Assembly: GCA_963575745.1 (NCBI GenBank)
Contig: CAUYUJ010013947.1
Coordinates: 286,057-350,056 of the forward strand
Length of the DNA stretch: 64,000 nt
Direction of reading: 5' to 3'
Source of the DNA: Prorocentrum cordatum
Lineage: Eukaryota > Sar > Dinophyceae > Prorocentrales > Prorocentraceae
Shown here: positions 10,010 to 19,450 of the stretch, one piece after another
Position numbering within the stretch: position 1 is the first letter of the stretch
How the letters are laid out: each line of letters begins with the position of its first letter
Translations under genes and position numbers: made by a program
Notes under the pieces: model-generated
Told to the model about the DNA's origin: nothing
Seen by the model: only the letters and a program-made list of their open reading frames with translations
The model's database searches: none

Positions 10010-10834
10010 TTGAGGCGGCGGTTGCTGTTTCGCAGCAGGGCGAGGCCGCGCCTCAGGAGAGGGAGCAATCAGATGCCAGTCGCTCGCCCAGACGCCTGCG
10101 GCCCGATGGCTCTGACCCCTGCCTTTTGGAGGTGGCGGTGGAGTCGTCGCCGAGGAGGTCGTCGTCGGAGGAGCGCAGACACGCTATTGCCAGCAGTCTT
10201 TTACGGGCAGCGACTCGGCCTAGGCGTGCTGAGCCAGAGCCAAGGGCCCCCCATCGAGTCCGAGTGGCAGTCGGACGGCGCGCCCCGCCCGAAGGCGACC
10301 CGAGCTCGGAGGAGCGAGATGGCCTTGAGCTCTGCAGACGCGAGGCCGACTGCGCCACCTGCTGGAGAGGGCGCGCCGCGGGCAAAGGCGGAGTTTGACA
10401 GCGCTGCCAGCGCTAGCGTGCCGAATCCGCCTGCGCCAAGCGCGCCGCCGCGACGTGCCCGAGCACGCCCGAATTCGCCTGCCATTGTCACTGACAGCGC
10501 TAGTGATGCAGGCCCTGAGGGCAGCAGTCAGGTTTCAGTCAGTGTGGGGACTCGCTCCCCAAGCGTGCCTGAGGTGCGCCAGCCTGCCGTGGACGTCGCC
10601 AGGCAAGCGGGGGGAGTGCACCTCGGGCACCTGCTTCTGCTTCGCGCGCCCTACGCTGTATGCAGGCGTTGTGGAGCGCATGCACGCAAGCAAGGCAAGC
10701 TGCTGGGCGTAGAGCGCGCGGGAGACCTTCCTGCTGTGCACTTGTGCGAGACCCAGGCAGAGAAGATGCCAGCTCGGCGCAGAGACCGACTGGTGCAGGG
10801 CCTCCACCCTGGGACAGGGCTGCCCCTGGCCTGA
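10010..10834 (+). pseudogene. LINE ORF2 C-terminal region with zinc finger
   Basis: The first two thirds are low-complexity Ala/Pro/Ser/Arg. The end reads HLGHLLLLRAPYAVCRRCGA then QGKLLGVERAGDLP and VQGLHPGTGLPLA, the C-x2-C-G-A finger and closing RGxHP segment seen at the C-terminus of dinoflagellate LINE ORF2. This sets the right limit of unit B. Confidence 0.6.
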
Positions 10835-11034
10835 GGTTGTTGGCGGTCGGTCCGGCGCGCTAGCACGCACCTCTGCCAGACTGCTGTATACTGCGGCTTG
10901 CTGGCACGGGGGCCCGAAGGCCCCCGACTAGGGCCCTCGGATGGGTGTCCAAAGGTGCCCTCGAGTCCCCGGCGGTGTTCGTTTCGCGTTCGAGCGTTGT
11001 GGACGCCGTCCTCTCGCAGAGCGAAGGCGCAGGA

Positions 11035-11284
11035 GCACGAGGAACACGGCAGAACATACATAATACATAGGAGCACGGCAGAACACACAGGAGCACGGCA
11101 GAACACGCAGGTGCGCGACATAACATACGGAACGCACAGGAACACGGCAGAACACACAGGAGCACGGCAGAACACGCAGGAGTTTGGCAGAACACAGGAG
11201 CAGGAAAAGCACGGCAGAGCACGGGCAGAACAAGCAGGAGCGCGGCAGACCACGCAGGAGCATGGCATAACACGCTCGAGCACA
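11035..11284 (+). repeat. CACGGCAGAACAC satellite, copy block 2
   Basis: About twelve degenerate ~20-bp monomers; the last variants read AACACGCTCGAGCACA and join the SL relic at 11285. The antisense frame reads CRAPVCSAVLLCVLPCS and similar, an artefact of the repeat. The 200 bp before it (10835-11034) hold no recognisable gene. Confidence 0.85.
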
Positions 11285-11306
11285 TCCGTAGCCATTTTGG
11301 CTCAAG
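11285..11306 (+). other. Dinoflagellate spliced-leader relic (exact)
   Basis: T followed by CCGTAGCCATTTTGGCTCAAG, an exact match to the DinoSL consensus. It is followed by a ~65-bp block (GCCCGACGACCGCGAGTC... CGCGCTTTGAGCC) shared with the relic at 3393. That block ends in an inverted copy (TTTGAGCC) of the SL 3' end. Confidence 0.92.
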
Positions 11307-11857
11307 GCCATGGAGAGCCCGACGACCGCGAGTCGTTCGCGGCGCTCTGAGCGCGAGGGTCTCCGCGCTTTGAGCCAGTGCAAATTATTGTTGTGCTTCT
11401 TGCTCTCGCAGCGGGGGGGCGTGGCCCAGGTGGCCCAGCGGGCAGCGCAGCGGGCGCCATGGCGAGGTCCCTGCGTGGCGGCAGCAGTGGCAGGCGCAGC
11501 AGGACCTATTGGATGTGCAGCTGCGGTAGTTAAAACTGGGACTGGCGCTCCACGTGTCTCAGCTGTGGGCATGCCGCTCCGCCCTGGGCGCTGGGGTCAC
11601 CCCCCGGCAAGGCGAAGCCCGAGGCAGACAAGGACGGCTGGGTGGACCAGCCTCGGGGGCGCCGAGCCCAGTGGCAGGCCCGCAGCGCAGCGTCGCGCAC
11701 GGCATCCACCAAATCGCAGACCTCGGCTTCAGCGGCGAGTGGGGCGCCCAGCAGCGGATGAGTCACGGCGATCGAGAGGCTGCAGGCAACGTTCAATCGG
11801 CTCGAGGCGCTGCTGGCTGGGCCACCCGACGGCGTCGACAGCTGCTTCGCGGACGTC

Positions 11858-12130
11858 GTGGCCAACCAGCTGGAGGCGAAGGGGGCAGAGTTGGCCTGCG
11901 CCCAGAAGGAGGCAGCGGAGCAGAAGGCCTCCGCAATGCCGCGGTCGGCTCTGCTACACAAGGAGGCGAACGCCATCAGCAAGGAAGACAAGCGGCTCCG
12001 CTCAGCCCGCCAGGCCCTCGAGCAGAAGCAGGCGGCGCGGGGCCTAGCGGAGGTCCAGCTGCAGAAGGCCCAGGACGAGCTCGCGGCGCTCGACGGCGAG
12101 GTGGAGGAGGCCAGCAGGGCGCTCCCGTGA
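11858..12130 (+). pseudogene. ORF1-like coiled-coil segment of unit C
   Basis: 90 codons, Ala/Glu/Lys/Gln-rich with heptad spacing (LACAQKEAAEQKASA, KEDKRLRSARQALEQKQAA, LQKAQDELAALDGEVEEASR). Composition matches the ORF1 coiled coil of unit B. Flanking frames 11310-12047 and 11554-12234 are probably read-through of the same region. TGA at 12128-12130. Confidence 0.5.
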
Positions 12131-12584
12131 GGAGGCGGAGGAGCGGCGGCGCCAGCGCGCAGCCGAGTGGGCTGGAGCCAGCCATGTGCCAGGGCTCCTC
12201 ACGCAGCTGGGCAAGCTGCCAGAGGCCTGGCTGAGTCCTGCCCCATGGGCGAGATCAGCAGCGACGACGGCGAGCTCGCAGGCGGCAGCGAGCCTTGGCA
12301 GCCGCAGGCCGCAGCGGAACGTGGCCAAGCCGAGCGGCACGGCAGCGCGCTCGGCGAGTGGCCGCAAGTGTCCCAGGCATGCAAGAAGGAGCTGGTCGCT
12401 GAGGCTGCGGACCTGGCCCCTCTGGCTGCTCGCCCTGCTGGCCACGCAGCTGGGAGCAGCAGCGGAGGAGCGCAGCCAGGGCAGGCGAGCGCCTAGCGGG
12501 GCCAGTGCGGCGGCGCAGCGCTTGCGCACGTGCAGCGGCGCCGAGGGGTAGGCGCTGCCCCAGCCCCTGGGCGCCCGTGCTGCC

Positions 12585-13520
12585 ATGCTGGTCTTCCTTC
12601 ACCAGTCGGACGGAGGGGTCCGACCGATTGTGCGCGGCCCACGGCCCATGCCCATCGGCGCGCTGCGGGAGGCGGAGCACGACTACCGCGTCTTTTGGGG
12701 CAAGATGGACCGCAAGTTTGACAAGGCAAGTTGGCTGCGCAGCGCCTGTGCAGCCTCTGCGCGAGTGGGGGGGTATGCCTCCGCCAGCCTCTGCCTGGAT
12801 CTCACCAAGCTCTACGAGAACCTACGGCACGCCTTCCTGCGGCGGTGCGGAGTCGAGCATGGCTTCGACCTGTGGGTACCTCGAGGTCTGCAGGTGCCCT
12901 ACCAGGCGGGCGCTGGGATACGCAGGGCTGGACTTTCACATGTAAGACCTTGCAGGCCAGGAACCTCTGCACGGGCGCCGCCTTCGCGGGGCGAGGAGTG
13001 CAGGAGGGCCGAGTACGAGCCCCGGGAGCCGTGCGCCGCGCGCGCGGTCCGCCTCGGTGCCGCGGGAGTGGGGCTGGACCCGTTCCACAAGGATGGGCCT
13101 GCGGCATGCGCGGCGTGGAGTTGCTCGGGGCGCTCGGGAACACGACAGACCATGCAGAAGCACCACCGCGCGCAGGCGGAGATCGTGCAGGAGCTCGGGC
13201 GCTGGATCTGTCGGGCCACCAGCATCTGGCACGGCATCGCGGGCAAGGATTGCGAGGGGCTCCTTCCTGCTGCCGAGCGGCGCCAGGTGCGGTTTGGCAC
13301 CGCCGAGGAGCCCCAGGCGGCGGAGGATGCCGCTGGCGCTGGGCCGGTAGCCGAGTGGTCACGCCTGGAGAGCGCCAGCTCGACTGGCAGCAGCTCGGCC
13401 GCCCTCTCGGCCCGCGCTGTAGCCTTCAGCACCCCGGGACACGCCCTGCCCTACGCCTGCGTTGGAGAAGGCGGAGCACCCAGGAGCTCGAGGCGTGCTC
13501 CATGTGCGGCGCCTACATGA
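12585..13520 (+). pseudogene. Reverse transcriptase fragment of unit C
   Basis: The frame opens with MLVFLHQSDGGVRPI (RT motif 1-2). It continues VFWGKMDRKFDKASWLRSAC and SASLCLDLTKLYENLRHAFL, whose LDLTKLYE carries the motif A aspartate. After about residue 110 (near 12910) the family sequence moves to another frame (RRALGYAGLDFHM). A motif C VDD box is not visible, so the palm is deleted or too degraded to read. Residues after 110 in this frame look out of frame. Confidence 0.6.
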
Positions 13521-14059
13521 CGCTGGGCGGCCGCTCAGGGGAGATGCATCGCCTCCAGGAGCGCTGCCCAGGCGGCAAGGCCGACGAGGCGGGCAGGAAC
13601 CAGCGCAGCCTGTGGCCACGGAGGCTCCATCCAGGAGGCAGGATGCAGGAGGGGTCACGAGCTGCCAGGCACAAAGTGGTGAAAGGATCTGGCATCCCTG
13701 CTCTGCGCTTGAAGGGGTCTGTGCCCGAGCATGCGCAGGGGCGGCACCTGGAGTGGCTCGGCATCGCAGCGGAGCCAGCAGTCGACTCCTCGGCCACTGC
13801 GAGCAGTGCGGGCGGCGCCCCAGCGGCAGCCGCAGAGCTGAGGTGGCGGAGGGCCTTGGCGAGGCCCCCGCGGATGCGCACGTCGCGTCGGCCGTTGCCA
13901 GCCAGCCTCTGCGGCGCCCTGCCGCGCCGAGGGATGGGCTCCCCGGGGCCCTCGAGATCGCCGAGGAAGGGCCCCCCGCCGCGGCCAGCGCAGCGGTCGA
14001 CGCCCTGGAGGACCGCAGGGTGCGCCGCCGTCTGGCGCGCCGTGGCGATCCGACCGTGA
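12731..14059 (+). pseudogene. Unit C ORF2 C-terminal frame with Cys/His motif
   Basis: Only the distal part (about 13480-14059) looks coding: LEACSMCGAYMTLGGRSGEM then HRLQERCPG forms a C-x2-C...H...C pattern like the closing finger of dinoflagellate LINEs. RHLEWLGI and an Ala/Gly-rich end follow. The upstream part of this frame is Arg/Gly-rich and probably spurious. Confidence 0.4.
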
Positions 14060-14210
14060 GTGAGTGAAATATAAGCATCGGTGAGGCTCGCGCCAGCTGC
14101 TCCCCGTGGTGAGTAGGCTGCCGTCGCCCTCGGTGCTCGCTTGGGACTCGGCGTCTCTCGGGAACGTGGGTCCCGTCTGGCCCTGTCCCTGTTTTCCTGG
14201 CCAGCCCTTG

Positions 14211-14257
14211 CCTTGAAGGCCCCGTCTTTAACTTTAATTTTAACGCGCTCGAGCACA
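14211..14257 (+). other. Unit tail plus single-monomer spacer before the next spliced leader
   Basis: CCTTGAAGGCCCCGTCTTTA plus ACTTTAA (14211-14237) is repeated exactly at 16006-16032. It is followed by TTTTAACGCGCTCGAGCACA, one variant of the satellite monomer, and then directly by the SL relic at 14258. It marks the boundary between units C and D. Confidence 0.8.
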
Positions 14258-14279
14258 TCCGTAGCCATTTTGGCTCAAG
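14258..14279 (+). other. Dinoflagellate spliced-leader relic (exact)
   Basis: T then CCGTAGCCATTTTGGCTCAAG, exact DinoSL. It heads unit D; the first ATG of the repeat-protein frame is 65 bp downstream. Confidence 0.92.
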
Positions 14280-14343
14280 CGAGCCGCGCTTCGGGAGGCC
14301 CTCGTGCGCGCCGCGGACGCCGCGGCGCGGCGCGCCAGCGGCC

Positions 14344-15826
14344 ATGGCCGCCGCGCTTGGCGCGGGCGGCAAGACATGGGCGGCGGCGAGCGCGCGGACG
14401 CTCGCACGGCGACGCCGCCGAGAAGTTCGACAGGAGCTCGGAGCGTCTCGCGCCGCCGCGCTGGCGTCGCGCGGCAAGGCGCTCCGAGCCTCGCTCCGAG
14501 CACACTGGCGATTATGTGATCGGCTGGGGGTGCATTGCCCCAGAATGGGTGAGGCGTTGGCAGCGGCCAGGCTCCTCCAGTGGCCACGCGACGAACTTCT
14601 GGAGATCGAGGGCGCGCTGCACTTCGGCAACCGCGCCCAGCATGTGCCCCCCCCCCCCGGAGGCTGCAGGAGGCGCCCCGCAGTTGCAGGACGGCCTGCC
14701 GTTGCAAGCGCAGGCCTTCGAGTGCGTCGTCACGGGCCACAGCGCGTTGCTGCGTGCCGAGGCGCCCGCCTTTGCCCCCAGCTGCGTTGGCGAGGTGGCA
14801 GCCAGGACGCGGGAGTCCGCCCTGTTGGCAGCGCTCGAGGTGACCCAGGTGGCCGGTGAGATGGGCATCGACGAGGTGAAGAAGACCGTCGACCAGGTGC
14901 TCGGCGAGAAGGTGTTCGTCGAGTCGCTCTTCACGCAGAAGAGCGAGACGTTCGAGGAGCATGTGCTGGACGTCGCCAGCGGCGACGTGGGCATCGGCCA
15001 GGTGCTCGGCGATAATGCGTTCATCGAGCCGCTCTTCACGCTGGAGGGCGGGACACTCGAGGAGCAGTCGATGGACGTCATCAGCAACGACGCGGGCGTC
15101 GACCAGGTGCTCGGCGAGAACGCGTTCATCGAGCCGCTCTTCGCGCAGAAGGGCGAGACGTCCGAGGAGCAGGTGCTGGACGTCATCCGCGTCGAGGTTG
15201 GCGTCGACCAGGTGCTCGGCGAGAATGTGCTCATCGAGCCGCTCTTCACGCAGAAGGGCGAGAAGTTCGAGGAGCAGGTGCTGGACGTCATCAGCAACGA
15301 CGTGGGCGTCGACCAGGTGCTCGGCGAGAACGCGTTCATCGAGACGCTCTTCACGCAGAAGGGCGAGACGGTGCTGGGCGTCATCAGCGACGACGTGGGC
15401 GTAGACCAGGGGCTCGGCGAGTACGCGTTCATCGAGACGCTCTGCGCGCAGAAAGGCGAGTCGGTGCTGGGCGTCATCAGCGACGACGTGGGCGTCGACC
15501 AGGTGCTCGGCGAGAATGCGTTCATCGAGCCGCTCTTCATGCAGAAGGGCGAGACGTTCGAGGAGGAGGTGATGGCGCCGCCGACCGCTGCCGCCGCGGA
15601 GTGCGGGTTCGTTTCGTTCCTGGACGACTTCTCGGTGGCGGCGGTGGCGCGTGCGGCCCAGGGGCCGGAGTCGGGAGTTGAGTCGATCCTGGACTGGGCC
15701 GAGGCCCGCGCCCTCGGCGTTCGCCTCGGCAGTGCAGGTTGTCCAGGTGCCGAGGAGCGCGCGCGGCTCCTCGATGGTCTCTTGGCCCGTGCGCGTTGCG
15801 CGACGCGGCCCAAGAGTAGTGAGTGA
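14344..15826 (+). CDS. Repeat protein with seven VDQVLGEN-type units; one frame slip in a C-run
   Basis: Unknown family. The ATG at 14344 gives an Ala/Arg-rich N-terminus (MAAALGAGGKTWAAASARTL) and LRAHWRLCDRLGVHCPRMGE. At the 12-C run (14647-14658) the frame changes; one C fewer would join it to the frame that reads EAAGGAPQLQDGLPLQAQAF and the repeats. Seven units of ~35 residues follow, core VDQVLGENAFIEPLFTQKGE (units 5 and 6 lack the FEE linker). The C-terminal ~80 residues include SFLDDFSVAAVARAAQG. There are no membrane segments. The SL head and unit tail support transcription on the + strand. The antisense frame 14240-15841 is also open through the repeats (ERLDERVLAEHLVDAHVV...), so strand choice is inference. 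Confidence 0.5.
14863..15575 (+). repeat. 105-bp coding minisatellite, seven units (two shortened)
   Basis: Each unit contains GTCGACCAGGTGCTCGGCGA, CGTTCATCGAGCCGCTCTTC and CAGAAGGGCGAGACG. Most units are about 105 bp (35 codons) and two are 12 bp shorter; length changes are multiples of 3, keeping frame. Confidence 0.9.
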
Positions 15827-16005
15827 GGCGGGCGGTTGCATTCTGTATGTAGATATGTTCTCGCCTTGTGGCGCGGCCGCGGTGGAGGCCCAGCGCGGCC
15901 CCCGCGGGGAGAGGCGGCCCTGGGCGGCCCCTCTCGGGTGGGCGTGTCTCGGGTGGCGCTGTGCCCCTGGAGGCCCCTCGGTCCTTTTTCCTCTCCTCCC
16001 CTACG

Positions 16006-16032
16006 CCTTGAAGGCCCCGTCTTTAACTTTAA
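16006..16032 (+). repeat. Second copy of the 27-bp unit tail
   Basis: Exact copy of 14211-14237. Here it runs into AACTGTGACACGCTCAAGCA, the first monomer of the satellite block, rather than into an SL relic. Confidence 0.85.
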
Positions 16033-16620
16033 CTGTGACACGCTCAAGCACGGCAGAGCACCCAATACATAAGAGCACGGCAGAACAGGCAGGAACGCGG
16101 CAGAACACGCAGGATCACGGCAGTACACATAGGAGCACGGCAGTACACATAGGAGCACGGCAGAATTGACGGTAGAACACGCAGGAGCACGGCAGAACAC
16201 ATAGGAGCACGGCAGAACACGCAGGATCACGAGGAGCACGGCAGACCACACAGGGCACATAGGAACATGGCAGAACACACAGGAACATGGCAGAACACAG
16301 GAGCGCGGCAGATCACACAAAACACATAGGAACGCGGAACAGCAAGCAGCAGCACGGCGAGCACACAGGAGCACAGCTGAACACAGAGGAGCACGGCAGA
16401 ACACATAGGAGCATGGCAGAGCAGGACCATGGCAGAATACACAGGAGCACGGCAGAGCACACAGGAACACGGCAGAATACGCAGGATCACGACAGAACAC
16501 ACAGGAACACGGCAGAACACATGGGGGCACGGCAGAGCAGGACCATGGCATAATACACAGGAGCACGGCAGAGCACACAGGAACACGGCAGAACACGCAG
16601 GAGCACGGCAGAACAAGTAT
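16033..16620 (+). repeat. CACGGCAGAACAC satellite, copy block 3
   Basis: About 28 degenerate ~20-bp monomers (ACACAGGAGCACGGCAGAAC and variants with CATGG and CGCGG). The long antisense frame (CRAPVCSAVLLC...) is a repeat artefact. Confidence 0.9.
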
Positions 16621-16629
16621 ATCATTTGG

Positions 16630-16740
16630 TCACACAGCCGTACCCAGAGGCACGCGCACATAGGCACACACAGGCGCACGCACACGCACACGCACACAGC
16701 CACAGACACACGCACACACACGCACAAACAGAGAGGCAAC
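16630..16740. repeat. CA-rich microsatellite
   Basis: CACACGCACACAGCCACAGA-type CA repeat with interruptions, following the satellite. 16741-16923 shows nothing beyond residual satellite monomers. Confidence 0.8.
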
Positions 16741-16923
16741 ATACGTGCACGCAGACCGTCGGAGCACGGCAGAGCAGCACGACATAACACAGTAGTGCCG
16801 CAGACCACCACGCACGGACACACGTGCACATATTCCACCCACTCACGCTCACGCGCAAACGCACGCACGCCAACAAAAGAGCGCACTTCACATATCTAGT
16901 GGGCAAAAGCGACGTTTCCCGTT

Positions 16924-17068
16924 CTTGTCCGGTCAGGATTCTTGGATCCGCGTTGGTGCCCCCCCGGCGGCGCTTCCGAGGCCGCCCCTGGCGCGCTCCG
17001 CGCGCCAGGGATTGGGATCCAGCTCGGGCCCGAGGAGTCCGCGTGGAGCGCCAACAGTTTATGTTTAT
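16924..17068 (+). mobile_element. Foldback (MITE-like) element, copy 1
   Basis: GGATTCTTGGATCCGCGTTG on the left and GGGATCCAGCTCGGGCCCGA on the right flank a central hairpin CCCTGGCGCG-CTCCG-CGCGCCAGGG (16987-17012 region). The right flank GGAGCGCCAACAGTTTATGT is found inverted at the left end of the copy at 24474. Related copy at 24114. Confidence 0.6.
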
Positions 17069-17260
17069 TTGCCTGCTTATTTTTCTAAGGTTTGGCCCGC
17101 CTGGGAGGTCCGAGTCTCCCCCCCCCCCCCTCGCGTTGACGCGAGCGGCGGCGCGGCCCTGTCGCCGAGGCGCAGGCAGAAACCCTTGTCGCCCAGGGGG
17201 AGCTGGATGAGCACAGCGCGCTGGAGGAGCTGCGGATAGAGGAGGCGCCTGGCCCCCTCA
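17069..17260. other. No gene recognised
   Basis: GC-rich sequence with short open frames only; leads into the GGA tract. Confidence 0.5.
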
Positions 17261-17650
17261 GGGGCGGAGGAGGAGGAGGAGGAGGAGGAGGAGGAGGAGG
17301 AGGGAGGAGGAGGAGGAGGAGGAGAGGAGGAGGAGGCGGAGACGACGACGACGAGGACTAGGACGAGGACTAGGACGAGGAGGAGGAGGTGGACGAGGAG
17401 GAGGAGGCGAGGGAGGGGGAGGAGGGGGTGGGGGAGGAGGAGGAAGAGGAGGAGGGGGAGGAGAAGGAGGAGGAGGAGGAGGAGGAGGAGGAGGAGGAAG
17501 AGGAGGAAGAGGAGGAGGACGAGGAGGAGGAGGAGGAGGAGGAGGAAGAGGAGGAGGAGGAGGGGGAGGACGGGGAAGCCCAGGAGGAGGAGGAGGAGGG
17601 GGTGGAGGAGGAGGAAGAGGAGGAGGAGGCGGTCGAAGAGGAGGGGGGGG
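17261..17650. repeat. (GGA)n microsatellite tract
   Basis: About 390 bp of GGA/GAC triplets. Poly-Glu and poly-Pro/Ser/Leu frames on the two strands are artefacts. Confidence 0.92.
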
Positions 17651-17950
17651 GACGAGTGTAAACCCCAATGCGTAGCAACGATATTGGAATGCACCCTCCC
17701 TCCTCTCTTCTCATAGGTCGCTACAAGCGCTCATGTCTTTGAGGGAAGTGCCCCGTTTGGGAACCTTGTGAAAATCGTGAAGCGTGCCAACGCACTATTC
17801 ACAGGACTTCAACACCACGAGCCAGCCGGATTGTTGCGCCTTGACGATTCCGAATCGCACCAGAACGCCATTCTTGGGACTCCATCGCCGCGAATCAACG
17901 TAACTGTTGCGCCATGGCAGTCCTGAATCGCTCGAAACACCAGTTCTGCA
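17651..17950. other. No gene recognised; unique-looking moderate-GC DNA
   Basis: About 300 bp without tandem structure. Contains CGAATCGCACCAGAACGCCA and GAATCAACGTAACTGTTGCG, no long frame and no splice or promoter signal I can support. Confidence 0.5.
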
Positions 17951-18385
17951 ACCTTAGCCATGAGAACTCATGAAACTCGCGCAGGCTTTTGGAGCACATG
18001 AGTGCGGCGCTGAGGTGAGAGCCACATTTTGAAATTGAGCTGTCCTCAATCCGTGAGACGCCTGTAAACTTTTTAAAACGAATGCACGCGGCGCTAGGGC
18101 GAGATCCACATTTTGGAAACGACCTGTCCTCAATCCGTGAAGCTCTTGCAATGTTTGAAGACGAGTGTGCGCGGCGTCAAGGCGAGACCCACATTTCGAA
18201 AACGACACGTCCTCAATCCGTCAGATGCTTGCAATGTTTAAAGCGAGAGTGCGCGGCACTAGGCGAGAGCCACATTTTCAAAACGAGCTGCCCTCCATCC
18301 GTGGCACTCTTGCAAAATGTTGAAGACGAATGTGCGCGGCGCTATGGCGAGATATTCATTTTGAACACGACCCGCCCTCCATGTG
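17951..18385 (+). repeat. 83-bp tandem repeat, about five copies
   Basis: GTGCGCGGCGCTAGGCGAGA / CACATTTTGRAAACGA / CTGTCCTCAATCCGTGA blocks recur with starts near 18000, 18083, 18168, 18250 and 18331. Not in frame over copies. Confidence 0.85.
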
Positions 18386-18517
18386 TGAAATGGTTGCCAG
18401 TTTCTACGTTTCAGGCCCATCAGCTGTAAGGAAGTCTCAGGCGAAACGCCCAGTCCGCCCTTCCGACTTGGCTCGTGGTGCGACAGTGTGTAGTTATTCA
18501 TATTCAAAACGAAACAA

Positions 18518-19015
18518 GGAGGAGGAGGAGGAGGAGGAGGAGGAGGAGGAAGGAGGAGGAGGAGGAGGAGGAGGAGGGGGAAGCGGAGGGGAATTGAGGG
18601 AGGAGGGAAGAAGAGGAGGAGGTGGGGAGGGAGGAGGGAGGGAGGGAGGGAGAGAGAGTGAGAGGGAGGAGGGAGGAGGACGAGAGGAGGAGGAGGAGGA
18701 GGAGGAAGGAGGAAGAGGAGGAAGAGGAGGAAGAGGAGGGAGGAGGGAGGAGGGAGAGGAGGAGGAGGAATAATAATAACAATAACAATAACAATAATTT
18801 GAATAATGATAATAAGACAAGTCATAATCGAACAAGAAGAAAAAGAAGACTAATTATAATACTTATTCGAATAAGAAGAAGAAGAATAAGAAGAAGAAGA
18901 ATAATAAGAAGAATAATAAGAATAGTAAGAATAATAATCGTAATACTAAGAATAAGAGGAGGAGAAGGAGGAGGAGGGAGGAGGGAGGAGGAGGAGGAGG
19001 GAGGAGGAGGAATAT
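18518..19015. repeat. Compound microsatellite: GGA, then AAT/AAG, then GGA
   Basis: GGA triplets to about 18768, AT-rich AATAAT/AAGAAG 18769-18955, then GGA again. The AT-rich island is the most A+T-rich stretch in this half of the window. Confidence 0.9.
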
Positions 19016-19229
19016 GTGCAGGTGCTGTGTATGGGCAACCATTCGCCCCAGCAGATCTGGCAGCACGTGGGTTGAAGGAACCTCTCGCGGGTGGCCATGC
19101 ACCGCGGACGAGAGCGCCAGCCGTCATTTGGAGGCCCTTCGGGCGCCCCTCCCCGCCGCAGCCCCCTTGGCCCATCGAGATCGGGGGCCGTGAGACGGGG
19201 GTCAATGCAAACAGGGGTCAGCCAGAGTC

Positions 19230-19450
19230 CCAGACCTTGCAGGATCCTGCAGAGGCAAGACCGCGATCGACGCCAGACACCGCGACGCCAGACAATCGCG
19301 TCGCCAGAACCGCGACGCCAGAACCGCGACGCCAGAACCTCGACGCCAGGGCTGGCACGTCAGGGCCAGCACGCCAGACCCTCCTCGCCAGAGCCAGCAC
19401 CCCAGAACCGGCACGCCAGAACCGCGACGCCAGAACCGGCACGCCAAAAC
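19230..19450 (+). repeat. Left arm of a large imperfect inverted repeat
   Basis: CAGGATCCTGCAGAGGCAAG then repeated GACGCCAGAACCGCGACGCC. The same two blocks occur in reverse orientation at 23130-23400 (GGCGTCGCGGTTCCGGCG..., then CGATCCTGCAGGGCC). Confidence 0.65.

Larger units (their letters stand above)
3393..10834 (+). mobile_element. Near full-length non-LTR retrotransposon headed by a spliced-leader relic (unit B)
   Basis: Order on the + strand: SL relic, coiled-coil ORF1 (3418-4779), 147-bp repeats, AP-type endonuclease (to 7065), RT (about 7040-8345), thumb/zinc motif and RNase H (8424 to about 9700), C-terminal zinc fingers (9614-10834). This is the RNase H-bearing LINE order. ORF2 is broken into at least six frames. 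The 3' limit is set by the last recognisable zinc finger; no poly-A or target-site duplication was found. Confidence 0.75.
11285..14237 (+). mobile_element. Second non-LTR retrotransposon relic (unit C), SL-headed
   Basis: SL relic, coiled-coil ORF1-like segment (11858-12130), RT segment (12585-13520), Cys/His C-terminus (13480-14059), then the 27-bp tail CCTTGAAGGCCCCGTCTTTA... at 14211-14237. It is a different LINE family from unit B (RT box LHQSDGGVRPI and A-box LCLDLTKLYE). No endonuclease was recognised. Frames are broken throughout. Confidence 0.6.

Noticed and set aside
14512-16596. 694-codon minus-strand frame (Cys/Val/Pro-rich and Ser/Thr-rich halves)
   Set aside because: The Cys-rich part is the antisense of the CACGGCAGAACAC satellite and the rest is antisense to the SL-headed repeat gene.
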